DNA of 64,000 nucleotides from Paracoccaceae bacterium (GCA_947504705.1 CANNIA010000008.1:58368-122367); one strand, 5' to 3'. Counted from the stretch's first letter, positions 47,829-56,772 are shown. Notes: a model not told the origin generated them from the letters alone. Made by a program: numbers and translations.

Positions 47829-48594
47829 ATGCACGATTTTCCCACCGCCTTGCGGCACTGGCGTCGGGCCCGGCGGCTGAGCCAGTTGGAGCTTGCCTCG
47901 GATGCCGCCGTGTCGCCCCGGCATCTGGCTTTCTTCGATACGGGACGGTCCCGCCCCTCGCGCCAGATGGTGCTGCGACTGGCCGAGGTACTGGGCCTGC
48001 CACGGGGCGAACAGAATGGATCGCTGACCACCGCCGGTTTCGCGCCGCCGTTTCCGGTGCTGCCGCTGGCGGTCGAGGAGATGGCGCAGGTGCGCGCGAC
48101 GATGAGCTGGATGATCGAGCGTCATGCGCCCTACCCTGCGCTGATCCTGGACCGGCTCTGGCGGATCGTTGCGTTAAACAATCCGGCCAAGCGGCTTTTC
48201 GGGTCGATGGGTTTTGCCGAAGGAACCAGCCTTCTGGAGGCGATGGCCGATCCGGCGGTCTTTGCCGGGGTGATCGAAAACTGAGTCGAGGTCGGCCATC
48301 ATACCGCGCTGCGGCTGAAGGCGGAAAGCGCGCGGGCGGGCGGGATTGCGGCCTTGGACCGGGCGGTGGCGCAACTGATGACCGAGCCGCAGATTGCGGC
48401 ATCAACCCCGGACAAACGGGCGGGCGGTTCTGCCGACCATCTACCGGCTGGGCGAACGACGGCTGGCGATGTTTTCGACCTATGCCCAGTTCGGGGCGGC
48501 CGAGGAAGTGGCGCTGGCCGACATGAAGATCGAGCTGATGTTTCCCGCTGACGCCGAGGCTGCGGGATTTCTGACCGAACTGGCCAGCGGCTGA
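47829..48594 (+). pseudogene. Broken XRE regulator with MmyB-like ligand-binding domain
   Basis: The first frame (47829-48284) encodes a helix-turn-helix (LRHWRRARRLSQLELASDA, with VSPRHLAFFDTGRSRPSR) and the start of the MmyB-like PAS-type domain, ending FAGVIEN then TGA (48282-48284). Relatives have Trp here, and the same frame continues VEVGHHTALRLKAESARAGG. A second lesion, a frameshift near 48415, leads to RAVLPTIYRLGERRLAMFST and on to the natural end at 48594. Two lesions in one gene point to decay, or to sequencing errors. It would have been a regulator sensing a hydrophobic ligand. Confidence 0.85.
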
Positions 48595-48646
48595 GCGGCT
48601 GCCAGCGGTTTTCAAAATGAGCGCCTTTCAGGCGCGTTCCTGTTCT

Positions 48647-48680
48647 CTCGCGCTTTCGCAAAAGAGTGCGAAAGCGCGAG
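48647..48680. terminator. Perfect 14-pair stem-loop
   Basis: CTCGCGCTTTCGCA pairs perfectly with TGCGAAAGCGCGAG across a 6-base loop. It lies between the regulator pseudogene and the next plus-strand gene. A strong terminator or transcript-processing hairpin is likely, but no T-run follows directly. Confidence 0.55.
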
Positions 48681-48684
48681 GGGG

Positions 48685-48707
48685 GCCTCCGGCGGGGATA
48701 TTTTTGG
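48685..48707. repeat. Dispersed intergenic repeat, copy 2
   Basis: This 23-base segment beginning GCCTCCGGCGGGG is the inverted copy of 29863-29884, with one added base in the A/T run. It ends nine bases before the ATG of the following gene, beside its ribosome site. Confidence 0.55.
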
Positions 48708-48715
48708 ACAGGAGA

Positions 48716-49477
48716 ATGGGTTTTTTTAAGCGCATTCCAGTGTTATGGCAGGGCATGCCCTATCAAAGCCTAGACCCCGCGCAGATCCTTTTGACCACCG
48801 AAAGGCTGGAGCGGCGGGTTGTGGAGCGGTTTCCGGAGCGGGGCCTTGCGCGAGTTGCGAGCGAAGTGGTCGGTCTGGCGCGCCAAGTCGCGGGCGAGGT
48901 CGAGGCACTGACGCCGCCGATCTGGGGATTGCGAGGGCTGGTTGCGGGCGTGGTTCTGGCGGGCGCGGCGGTCTTTCTTTGGGTGGGGTCGATCATTCCC
49001 CTGTCACAGGTCGGGCGCGATGCGGTTGGGTCGGTTCAAAGCATCGAAGCGGCGATCAATACCTTTCTGCTGGCCATGCTGGGCTTTGTGGCTCTGGTCC
49101 GGCTGGAGGCGCGGGTCAAGCATCGGCGGGTGGGGCGCGGGTTGCACCGGTTGCGGTCGGTCATCCATGTGATCGACATGCACCAGTTGACCAAGGACCC
49201 CGTCGTGCTGGGGCAAGACTATCAGGCCACGGCGCATTCGCCCCTGCGCGACCTGACACCAGTCGAGACGTCGCGTTATCTGGATTATTGCTCCGAGCTT
49301 CTGGCGATCACCGGCAAGTTGGCGGCCCTTTATGCTCAGGCGGTGCCGAATGAGGGTGTGGCGGCTGCGGTCAATGACATCGAGCTTCTGGGGGCGAGCC
49401 TCTCGCGTAAGATATGGCATAAGATCACCCTGATCGACACGCAAAAGCCGGCGCGAAAGAAGCGGGTGCCGGAATAG
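48716..49477 (+). CDS. Hypothetical membrane protein
   Basis: The 253-residue protein has a soluble N-terminus with an amphipathic helix (about residues 20-55), two membrane helices (about 75-100, LRGLVAGVVLAGAAVFLWVG, and 118-138, NTFLLAMLGFVALVRL), and a C-terminal soluble domain of about 110 residues. That domain contains VIHVIDMHQLTKDPVVLG and SRYLDYCSELLAITGKLAALYAQ. The domain is familiar from Rhodobacteraceae hypothetical proteins but has no assigned role. ATG 48716 is preceded by CAGGAGA; ATG 48755 (MPYQSLD) is an alternative. Confidence 0.7.
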   Translation: MGFFKRIPVLWQGMPYQSLDPAQILLTTERLERRVVERFPERGLARVASEVVGLARQVAGEVEALTPPIWGLRGLVAGVVLAGAAVFLWVGSIIPLSQVGRDAVGSVQSIEAAINTFLLAMLGFVALVRLEARVKHRRVGRGLHRLRSVIHVIDMHQLTKDPVVLGQDYQATAHSPLRDLTPVETSRYLDYCSELLAITGKLAALYAQAVPNEGVAAAVNDIELLGASLSRKIWHKITLIDTQKPARKKRVPE

Positions 49478-49565
49478 GCGCGGGGTTTGCCGCAAACTGG
49501 CATTGCCTTTGCGGGTTCGCAGTCTAAAACCGCGGAGCGCGCAGAAGAATAGTCCGGAATCTGAC

Positions 49566-51614
49566 ATGACACCCGTCTCAACCGATAGTGCACTTGTAAT
49601 TTTCACGCCCTCGGGCAAGCGGGGGCGGTTCGCCCTTGGGACGCCGGTTTTGACGGCTGCCCGGCAGTTGGGGGTGGACCTTGATTCCGTTTGCGGCGGG
49701 CGGGGAATTTGCTCGAAGTGCCAGATCAGCCCCGGCTACGGCGAGTTCTCCAAGCACGGGGTCACTGTTGCCGATGACGCGCTGAGCGAGTGGAACGCGG
49801 TCGAGGATCGCTACAAGCGTATCCGGGGTTTGACCTCCGGGCGGCGGCTGGGCTGTCAGGCGAAGGTGATGGGAGATGTCGTCATTGACGTGCCTCCCGA
49901 AAGCCAGGTTCACAAGCAGGTGGTAAGGAAGCGCGTCGAGGCGCGGGAAATCCGGATGGATCCGACGGTGCATCTGCATTTCGTCGAGGTGGCCGAGCCG
50001 GACATGCACGACCCCTCGGGCGATCTGGAGCGGTTGTCGGACGCGCTGCGCGATCAGTGGGGCGTGGCGGCGGTGACGATTGACCTGCCGGTCCTGACCA
50101 TGCTGCAACCAATCCTGCGCAAAGGCGAATGGAAGGTCACGGTCGCGCTGCATCAGGTGGCCCCGACCGATACGCCACGCATCATGCATGTCTGGCCGGG
50201 GTTGTATGAGGAGTCGGTCTACGGTGTCGCGGTGGACCTTGGGTCAACCACCATCGCCGGGCATCTGTGCGATCTGCGCACCGGGGTCGTGGTCGCCTCA
50301 TCCGGCCTTATGAACCCGCAGATCAGGTTCGGTGAGGACCTGATGAGCCGGGTCAGCTATTCGATGATGAACCCGACCGGTGCCGCCGACATGACAGCGG
50401 CGGTGCGCGAGGCGATGAACACTCTGTTCGGCCAGCTTTGCGAAGAGGCCAAGGTGGACCGGGGCCTGATCATGGATTCGGTCTTTGTCTGCAATCCGGT
50501 CATGCACCATCTGTTCCTTGGGATTGACCCCTATGAGCTGGGGCAGGCTCCGTTCGCTTTGGCCACGTCGAATTCGCTCCGCCTGACGGCGCGGGATCTG
50601 GACCTTGTGCTGCACCCGGCGGCGCGGGTTTACCTTCTGCCCTGCATCGCTGGCCATGTTGGCGCGGATGCCGCCGCGGTGGCGCTGTCGGAAGCACCTG
50701 ACAAGTCGGAAGACCTGATGCTGGTGGTGGATGTTGGCACCAATGCCGAGATTCTGCTGGGCAATACGACGAAGGTGCTGGCCTGTTCTTCGCCCACCGG
50801 TCCGGCTTTTGAAGGCGCGCAGATTTCTTCTGGGCAGCGGGCGGCACCGGGCGCGATCGAGCGGGTCGAGATTGATCCTGTCACCAAGGATCCGCGGTTC
50901 AAGGTGATAGGGTCGGACCTTTGGTCGGATGATCCGGGCTTTGCAGCGGCGACGGCGACCAGCGGGGTTACCGGTATCTGCGGATCCGGCATCATCGAGA
51001 TGGTGGCCGAGATGCGTCTGGCCGGGATCGTCGATGCCCAAGGGTTGATCGGCTCGCCGGAACAGACCGGGTCGGAGCGGTTGTTTCTGGATGGGCGGAC
51101 CTATTCCTATCTGGTTTATGATGGATCAGCGGATGGGGGGCCGAAGCTTACGGTCACCAACCGCGATATCCGGGAAATCCAGATGGCCAAGGCGGCGCTA
51201 TATTCGGGTGCGCGATTGTTGATGGACAAATTCGGCGTCGACACTGTGGACCGGATCATCCTGGCTGGTGCGTTTGGGGCGCATATCAGCCCCAAGCATG
51301 CGATGGTGCTGGGCATGATCCCGGATGCGCCGCTGGCCAAGGTCTCATCCGCTGGGAACGCGGCGGGCACCGGCGCGCGGATTGCGCTTCTGAACCGGGC
51401 GGCGCGCGGCGAGATCGAGGAAACGGTTCGCCACATCCACAAGATCGAAACCGCCATCGAGCCGCGCTTTCAGGAGCATTTCGTCAACGCAAGTGCGATC
51501 CCCAATGCGGTCGAGGCGTTTCCGAACCTTCTGTCGATCGTCACCTTGCCGGATGTCAACTTCAACACCCAAGGCTCGGGTGGCGAAGGTGGACGGCGGC
51601 GGCGTCGCGGGTGA
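49566..51614 (+). CDS. Corrinoid-activation protein (RACo/RamA-like ASKHA domain, DUF4445)
   Basis: The 682-residue protein has an N-terminal [2Fe-2S] ferredoxin domain (Cys43, Cys49, Cys52 in SVCGGRGICSKC, and Cys97). A linker domain and a large C-terminal ATPase domain of the ASKHA superfamily follow, with VAVDLGSTTIAGHLCDL, VDVGTNAEILLGN and ILAGAFGAHI. Such proteins reductively reactivate the cobalamin cofactor of corrinoid methyltransferases with ATP. No corrinoid methyltransferase gene is nearby, so the partner must be elsewhere. The start is ATG 49566. A short tandem repeat begins at its stop codon. Confidence 0.88.
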   Translation: MTPVSTDSALVIFTPSGKRGRFALGTPVLTAARQLGVDLDSVCGGRGICSKCQISPGYGEFSKHGVTVADDALSEWNAVEDRYKRIRGLTSGRRLGCQAKVMGDVVIDVPPESQVHKQVVRKRVEAREIRMDPTVHLHFVEVAEPDMHDPSGDLERLSDALRDQWGVAAVTIDLPVLTMLQPILRKGEWKVTVALHQVAPTDTPRIMHVWPGLYEESVYGVAVDLGSTTIAGHLCDLRTGVVVASSGLMNPQIRFGEDLMSRVSYSMMNPTGAADMTAAVREAMNTLFGQLCEEAKVDRGLIMDSVFVCNPVMHHLFLGIDPYELGQAPFALATSNSLRLTARDLDLVLHPAARVYLLPCIAGHVGADAAAVALSEAPDKSEDLMLVVDVGTNAEILLGNTTKVLACSSPTGPAFEGAQISSGQRAAPGAIERVEIDPVTKDPRFKVIGSDLWSDDPGFAAATATSGVTGICGSGIIEMVAEMRLAGIVDAQGLIGSPEQTGSERLFLDGRTYSYLVYDGSADGGPKLTVTNRDIREIQMAKAALYSGARLLMDKFGVDTVDRIILAGAFGAHISPKHAMVLGMIPDAPLAKVSSAGNAAGTGARIALLNRAARGEIEETVRHIHKIETAIEPRFQEHFVNASAIPNAVEAFPNLLSIVTLPDVNFNTQGSGGEGGRRRRRG

Positions 51615-51655
51615 ACGTCGCGGGTGAACGTCGGGGGTGAACGTCGGGGGTGATC
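51604..51655. repeat. 13-base tandem repeat at a stop codon
   Basis: A unit close to GGGTGAACGTCGG is repeated three times, with a fourth partial copy, starting inside the last codons of the corrinoid-activator gene; the first copy provides its TGA stop. The repeat reaches the end of the convergent hydrolase gene. Confidence 0.7.
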
Positions 51656-52772
51656 AGGCGGGGGTCAGGCTTTCGAACGTCAGGCCCTTAGCGGTTCCGA
51701 GCGGGAAATCTTTGAATTCATCCGTCAGCCAAGCGTCGCGGGCGGTTTGACCCTTCAGGTGCCGGTCAAGGAAAGCCAGCGCGAAATGCTGGGCGATGTT
51801 GTTCATCACCACGTTGTCCCAGACCGGATCGGCATAATGTTCGAACGGGTGGAAGTCGAGATGAGGGGAAGGCTCCCATGCCTCAACCGGGGCCGGATGC
51901 GGTGCAGCGGCATTGTGGGCCGCGTTCACGAAGGTCAGCAGGTGGCGGGGAGAGTTAATCGCCTCGGTGAAGATCGGGCGCATGCCGGCTTCATAGCCTG
52001 AGACATCGTCGGCGCTGCCCGCCATGACCAGCATCGGGACCCTGATCCCGGCAAGACCCGTGGCATTCCAAACACCCCGGTGCCGTCCCCACGGGCCGAT
52101 GGGGACAATTGCCTTCAGCGCCGGATCGACCTTTGGTTGTAGCAGTGGGCCCCACAGCCCATATGGCGGCGCTCCGTCCATCGTCAGCGCCTCGGGTGCA
52201 ATTGCGGCCCCGGCCGAGACAAGCGCGCCATAGCCGCCCATCGAGTAGCCGATGATCGCAAAGGCGCTGATGTCGGCCACCGCAGCCAGTTCCTGCCGGA
52301 CGAATGCGGTATCCAGAGGCCGGTTCACCAGAGTTGAAGCAAGAGCCGCCTTGTCGGGATAGGTGCTGTCGGTGTGGTCGATGGAGGCGACGACATAGCC
52401 GTGCGAAGCCAGCTTTTCGCCAAGGTGGCCCATCAGAAGGCGGGTGCCGGGCCAGCCATGCGAGAGGATGACCAGCGGGAAGCCGGTGCCAGCCGGTTCA
52501 GCACCCCGCAGCGCCGCACCGTGCAGTTGGCAGGGGGTGTGGCCATCGCGCAGGATGCTGTCATAGGGAAGGCTTTCCCCTGTGCCAGGGCGGGCGGGAT
52601 ACCAAAGCTCGACCGTCAGGGGGCGGTCATAGCGGCGGATTTGGTCTGTCGAGTTCAGCACGTCAACCTGAGCGCGGCTGACCAGATGCAAACTACGCAC
52701 CCCGACAAGATGCGAGCCGGGAAATGCCAACCGGGGGGCGGTGGGGCGGGTAAGGTCGAGTCGATTTTTCAT
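51654..52772 (-). CDS. Alpha/beta hydrolase (dienelactone hydrolase / PAF-acetylhydrolase-like)
   Basis: The 372-residue protein has the nucleophile elbow IGYSMGGYGAL, the preceding strand FPLVILSHGWPGTR with the oxyanion residues, LVMAGSADDVSGYE with the acid and the C-terminal His near the segment FVNAAHNAAAPHP. The PAF-acetylhydrolase-like layout, with RPLTVELWYPA upstream, suggests cleavage of a short ester. No signal peptide is present. Start ATG 52772. It is convergent with the corrinoid-activator gene and divergent from the anti-sigma gene. Confidence 0.83.
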   Translation of the reverse strand: MKNRLDLTRPTAPRLAFPGSHLVGVRSLHLVSRAQVDVLNSTDQIRRYDRPLTVELWYPARPGTGESLPYDSILRDGHTPCQLHGAALRGAEPAGTGFPLVILSHGWPGTRLLMGHLGEKLASHGYVVASIDHTDSTYPDKAALASTLVNRPLDTAFVRQELAAVADISAFAIIGYSMGGYGALVSAGAAIAPEALTMDGAPPYGLWGPLLQPKVDPALKAIVPIGPWGRHRGVWNATGLAGIRVPMLVMAGSADDVSGYEAGMRPIFTEAINSPRHLLTFVNAAHNAAAPHPAPVEAWEPSPHLDFHPFEHYADPVWDNVVMNNIAQHFALAFLDRHLKGQTARDAWLTDEFKDFPLGTAKGLTFESLTPA

Positions 52773-52918
52773 CCAATCAGTCTATGAGTCCGGCTGCGGA
52801 ATGGCCATGAGCCTTTCTGGAGGAGGTTCGTAATAGCAAGGGACTGTTGGACAAAGGCCGAATATCCTGACTATCTTGGCGCTGCGATTGGGGAGTCGCT
52901 TCTCCGCAGGAATTCCGA

Positions 52919-53647
52919 ATGGGTCGATCCGGACCGATGCCACATCTTTCAGAGGACCTGCCCGAGGTTGGCAGCCCGGCGGGTCTAAGCCGCTGGTATC
53001 TGGATGATGCCTTGGCGTCTGAGTATGTGCTGGATGTGCTGAACCCTGACGAACGCGGCGAGGCGGAAGCAAGGATAAGGTCGGAGCCGGGGTTTGCGGC
53101 CATGGTGGCCAAGTGGCAAACGCTCATGGCAGATCGATCATCGGAAAGACCGATCCCGACGCCTTCGCGACACCGTACGGCAAAGGGTAGCGGCTTTCCG
53201 CGCCTTTATTCGGTACGGACTGAGACATTGCGGCAAGGCGGGCGATTCATTCGGGATGCATTTCGATTTTTGGCCGGCATGACGTTGGCAGCAATTCTTG
53301 TCATGGCGACTGTTGCCCTGGTGGCCCTTCCACGCCCCGGTGTGATCGCGATGCTTGCTGCGCCAGATAATCGGCTGGCCTATGAGATCTCGGAATATGG
53401 TGCCGCTTTGAAGATTACCCGCGTTGCGGGGCTTGGCGCTTCGGGCGAAATGGTCCATGAGCTTTGGCTGATGGTGCCCGGCGAAGGTCCGGTGTCGATT
53501 GGGTTTCTGGACGAGGAAACACTGGTGGTCGACCGCCCCGTCCCTCCGCCGGGCAGCCGCTTTGCTGTGACGCTGGAGCGCAAGGGAGGGGGGCTTGGGG
53601 GGCGACCCTCGGGCCCGATGATCCTTGTGGCGAATGTTGATCTCTGA
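52919..53647 (+). CDS. Anti-sigma factor (RskA-like), orphan
   Basis: The 242-residue protein has a cytoplasmic N-terminal part with the zinc-less anti-sigma pattern (YVLDVLNPDERGEAEARIRSEPGFAAMVAKW). A single membrane helix follows at about residues 115-138 (LAGMTLAAILVMATVALVAL), then a periplasmic RskA C-terminal domain with MVHELWLMVPGEGPVSIGFLD. Such proteins hold an ECF sigma factor at the membrane. Normally the sigma gene is just upstream; here only 146 bases separate it from a divergent hydrolase gene, so the sigma factor is missing locally. The start is ATG 52919, with AGGA seven bases before; 52937 is an alternative. Confidence 0.83.
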   Translation: MGRSGPMPHLSEDLPEVGSPAGLSRWYLDDALASEYVLDVLNPDERGEAEARIRSEPGFAAMVAKWQTLMADRSSERPIPTPSRHRTAKGSGFPRLYSVRTETLRQGGRFIRDAFRFLAGMTLAAILVMATVALVALPRPGVIAMLAAPDNRLAYEISEYGAALKITRVAGLGASGEMVHELWLMVPGEGPVSIGFLDEETLVVDRPVPPPGSRFAVTLERKGGGLGGRPSGPMILVANVDL

Positions 53648-53700
53648 GACGGATCACGTCGATTTTCCCAATGAGTTGGTTTTCCATACCCGAGCGTTAG

Positions 53701-53728
53701 TTGACCGGCTTGGCGTCTCTGCTAGGCT
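53701..53728 (+). promoter_or_regulatory. Candidate promoter of the VWA gene
   Basis: TTGACC (53701-53706) is 16 bases from TAGGCT (53723-53728), and the ATG lies 31 bases further on. Confidence 0.4.
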
Positions 53729-53759
53729 GTCCCCAAAGTCTTGAAACCGGAGCCCCGAC

Positions 53760-55427
53760 ATGCGTGCGTCCCCTGTGCTATGTGCTGCCCTGATTGCGCA
53801 GTCCTTGCTTTCCGCCCCTGCCAGCGCCGAAGGCAAGTCGATCATCGTCCTTGATGCCTCAGGCTCGATGTGGGGCCAGATCGACGGGCGCGCCAAGCTT
53901 GAGATCGCGCGCGAGGCGCTGGGAACGGTACTGGCGGGGATGTCGGCGGAAACCGAGATTGGGCTGATGGCCTATGGCCACCGGGAAAAAGGGAGTTGCG
54001 AGGATATCGAGTTGGTCGTGCCTCCTGCGGCGGGAACAGCGCAGGCGATCACGGATGCTGCGAATTCCATGCAGTTTCTGGGCAAGACGCCCTTGACCGA
54101 AGCTGTGCGTCGCGCCGCGTCTGAACTGAAATCAACCGAGGAAAAGGCGACCGTCATCCTGATCACCGACGGGATCGAGACTTGCGAGGCCGATCCTTGC
54201 GCGCTTGGGGCGGAACTTGAAGCCTCGGGCGTCGATTTCACCGCCCATGTCGTGGGCTTTGGCCTGACCGAGGAAGAAGGCAAGGCGGTGGCCTGCCTGG
54301 CTGAAAACACCGGGGGCAAGTATATTCAGGCTGGCGATGCCGGGCAGCTGGTCGAGGCGCTGAAGACCACTGTCGCCGTGGCCGAGCCAGACCCGGAACC
54401 TGTGCCCGAGCCGGAACCGGTTGCGGCCCCGTTGGAGAACAACGTCGATCCGATCCTGTATCTGGCTGAAGGCGGGCCTGAGCCGGAAGAACGCGTCCTG
54501 CAAGACGCGCATTTCGATTTCTTCCCGATTGCCGCCGATGGCACGGTTTCGGATGAGGTTGCCCTGACGGTTTATGGTGCCCGCCTTGATCACCTGCCTG
54601 CAGGAAAATACCTGATGGTGACGGACCTTCACAAGGCGCATGCCGAGACCGAGGTGGTCATCGGGCCTGAAACGGAACTCTCCCAGCCGACGGTCGTGCT
54701 GGATGCCGGGATCATGAACCTGACGCTGCGGCCTTCGGCCGGTGCCGAGCCTGACCCTAACGCATCGTGGGAACTCCGAGGCGCAAACGATCTTTACGAC
54801 ATCGGTTATGAAAAGGCCTACCTTGTCCTGCCGTCGGGCGAGCATGCGCTGGCCGTCAAACTGGGTGCGGCCGAGATGAGCCAGTCGGTGGTGATTGAAC
54901 CCGGCAAGGTGACCGATCTTGATTTGGTCATCGGTGTTGGGCTGGCAGTGGTCGAGGCCTATTACACCGACACGATGATGGTCGAAGGCGGCGAGCATTT
55001 TGTTGAAATCCTTGCGGCGAAGAAGGACATCGACGGCAACCGAAAATCCATGGGCTACACCTATGGTGCGGGTGCCGATTTTGACTTGCCTGCCGGTGAC
55101 TATGTGGCGGTGGTGTCGCTTGGCGCAGCGAAGGTCGAAGTTCCCTTTACCGCCAAGGTCGGTGAGCGGGTCGATCTGGTCGCACATCTGAATGCCGGGG
55201 TTGCCCAGTTCACCACGCCAAGCGACGACTTCATCGAAGTCCTTGCCGCCAAGCCCGATATCAACGGCAACCGTGTTTCGTTCGGCTATGGCTATGGGCC
55301 GGTCTGGCAGACAACGCTTCCGGCAGGTGATTACATGCTGAAGGTCGAAAAGGCCGACAAGACCAGCGAAACCCCGATCACCATTGTTGCTGGCGAAAGG
55401 TTGGAGCTGACGATTCCGACGCCCTGA
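53760..55427 (+). CDS. Secreted VWA-domain protein with C-terminal repeats
   Basis: The 555-residue protein begins with a signal peptide (LCAALIAQSLLSAPASA), then a von Willebrand A domain (about residues 25-200) with the MIDAS motif DASGSMWG and later TDGIE. After a Pro/Glu linker (about 205-222) come beta-rich repeats of roughly 80 residues; the last two share a pattern like VLAAKxDIxGNRxSxGYxYG. It is probably periplasmic or surface-bound and should bind a protein through the metal site. An intrinsic terminator follows. Confidence 0.85.
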   Translation: MRASPVLCAALIAQSLLSAPASAEGKSIIVLDASGSMWGQIDGRAKLEIAREALGTVLAGMSAETEIGLMAYGHREKGSCEDIELVVPPAAGTAQAITDAANSMQFLGKTPLTEAVRRAASELKSTEEKATVILITDGIETCEADPCALGAELEASGVDFTAHVVGFGLTEEEGKAVACLAENTGGKYIQAGDAGQLVEALKTTVAVAEPDPEPVPEPEPVAAPLENNVDPILYLAEGGPEPEERVLQDAHFDFFPIAADGTVSDEVALTVYGARLDHLPAGKYLMVTDLHKAHAETEVVIGPETELSQPTVVLDAGIMNLTLRPSAGAEPDPNASWELRGANDLYDIGYEKAYLVLPSGEHALAVKLGAAEMSQSVVIEPGKVTDLDLVIGVGLAVVEAYYTDTMMVEGGEHFVEILAAKKDIDGNRKSMGYTYGAGADFDLPAGDYVAVVSLGAAKVEVPFTAKVGERVDLVAHLNAGVAQFTTPSDDFIEVLAAKPDINGNRVSFGYGYGPVWQTTLPAGDYMLKVEKADKTSETPITIVAGERLELTIPTP

Positions 55428-55438
55428 ACCCCGCGCCC

Positions 55439-55466
55439 GGGGCCAAGGCCGCTTGACCTTGGCCCC
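55439..55466 (+). terminator. Terminator hairpin after VWA gene
   Basis: A perfect 10-pair stem GGGGCCAAGG/CCTTGGCCCC with an 8-base loop starts 11 bases past the stop. No T-run follows; it is strong in stem only. Confidence 0.6.
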
Positions 55467-55492
55467 GGCATCGCATACCTGAATTGCCCAAG

Positions 55493-55566
55493 GCGGGTGT
55501 AGCTCAATGGTAGAGCAGAAGCTTCCCAAGCTTACGACGAGGGTTCGATTCCCTTCACCCGCTCCA
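55493..55566 (+). tRNA. tRNA-Gly (anticodon CCC)
   Basis: The 74-base gene folds as a cloverleaf. The 7-pair acceptor stem GCGGGTG/CACCCGC is followed by the encoded CCA after the discriminator T. The D-arm AGCTCAATGGTAGAGC is typical, the anticodon loop is TTCCCAA, giving CCC, and the T-arm contains GGTTCGATTCC. It is the probable attachment gene for the accessory segment downstream. Confidence 0.97.
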
Positions 55567-56374
55567 AAAATTCATGAATTATCGTGTAATTTCATAGAGA
55601 TGTTTGCGTCTGTCGTCGCGTGTTACACACTTGATTACACACTTAAGGCCGCATTGACCGGAGTGGCGTTCGGTGGACACCAAAGAGGATGTGGCCCGAT
55701 CCGGAAAAGTTGGAGCCTCCCTAACCCTGTAGGTCATTGCCGGACAATAAGTTAATGGCCTACCGGAGTGCCGTGCAGCTTTCAGTTGACTGCCTGGCCA
55801 TTGCCCTCCTGCGCCGATTGCAGTGCCTTCAGAGCGCGACCGAAGTGTTGCGCGTGTTTGATCCGGCAGGACCACCGTCCGAACAAAAATAGATGACCAC
55901 TGGCTATTGGACATACAGGCGCGTTGGGTGAGGCTGAGCGTATGGCATTGTAATAATGCAGTATTTTGGTTGCGGGGACAGGATTTGGCTTATACCGAAC
56001 AGCTACCGTGCTTGATCGCTCACACGCGACCTTCAGGTTATGAGCCGCAATTTGCCAAAACTGCAAAATCTAGCAATCTCAGATACATAGCGCATAAGCC
56101 TCTGATTTTAGGAACTTTGTTTGACTAGGCTGGCAGGGTTTCACCGGGTCTCGATGGATTGCGACATGCACAGAACTGCATTGAAGGGTTGACCAGGCGT
56201 TGACAAGAGTAGCGCAAATAACGCGCGAGGACTCATCGGCTTGCGCCCCACTCCAGCGTCCCAAGATCACAGGAACTGTGTCAACTTTCGTCTGGAAGTC
56301 CGTCCTGACCAGCTGCGGGTAAACCGAAACTAAGAATTCCCGCCAAAAACGCGACATAAAATTTGCTGCGTTAC
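55567..56374. other. AT-richer region without recognisable genes
   Basis: About 800 bases next to the tRNA show short overlapping open frames on both strands (for example 55782-56066 minus) but none has family resemblance, a good start or consistent codon use. It looks like the scar of an integrated element. The only structured item seen is the direct repeat at 55623-55644. Confidence 0.5.
55623..55644. repeat. Direct repeat near tRNA, possible integrase arm sites
   Basis: TTACACACTT occurs twice, at 55623-55632 and 55635-55644, in the same orientation with a 12-base period, 57 bases past the tRNA 3' end. Spaced short direct repeats beside a tRNA are typical of integrase arm-binding sites. 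Confidence 0.4.
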
Positions 56375-56403
56375 TTGACTCCGAGTGGTTCGTGACATAG
56401 TTC
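56375..56403 (+). promoter_or_regulatory. Candidate promoter of the MerR/VIT-vWA operon
   Basis: TTGACT (56375-56380) is exactly 17 bases from TAGTTC (56398-56403), followed after about 10 bases by the AGGGGGA ribosome site of the first gene. Confidence 0.45.
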
Positions 56404-56424
56404 TTGTCGAGTTAGGGGGAAGTG

Positions 56425-56769
56425 ATGACACTCGCAGAGCTAGCCGAACGCATCGGCACGGCACCACGTCAGATCAGGTTTCTGATCGCAGAGGGCATAT
56501 TACCACCCGCAAACAAGACGGGGCGTGCGGCAGATGCATACGGCGACCAGCACCTGATCAAGGCCCAAAGGTATCTTGCCCTCCACCGAATGGGGATGAA
56601 ACCGGCTTCGATCAAGGTGCTCATAGCATTCGACGACGCTGTGCCGATTGTGCAATCCGGTGGGGTGGAACTTCGTGTGGCGCCAGACATCGCGCCCGAA
56701 GCCATCGACGTTGACGCCGTCGTCGCAGAAATTGCTGCTGCCCTAAGAACCTATGTATCCAAGGGATGA
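56425..56769 (+). CDS. MerR-like helix-turn-helix protein
   Basis: The 114-residue protein starts MTLAELAERIGTAPRQIRFLIAEGILPPA, a winged helix-turn-helix of the MerR type, with the recognition helix followed by YGDQHLIKAQRYLALHRMGMK, the usual second helix pair. A short C-terminal tail of about 45 residues replaces the dimerisation coiled coil and metal loop, so it is a small, non-metal MerR-like factor. ATG 56425 is preferred over the adjacent GTG 56422 and has AGGGGGA upstream. The stop is three bases before the VIT-vWA gene, so it probably regulates or partners that protein. Confidence 0.8.
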   Translation: MTLAELAERIGTAPRQIRFLIAEGILPPANKTGRAADAYGDQHLIKAQRYLALHRMGMKPASIKVLIAFDDAVPIVQSGGVELRVAPDIAPEAIDVDAVVAEIAAALRTYVSKG

Positions 56770-56772
56770 TCC

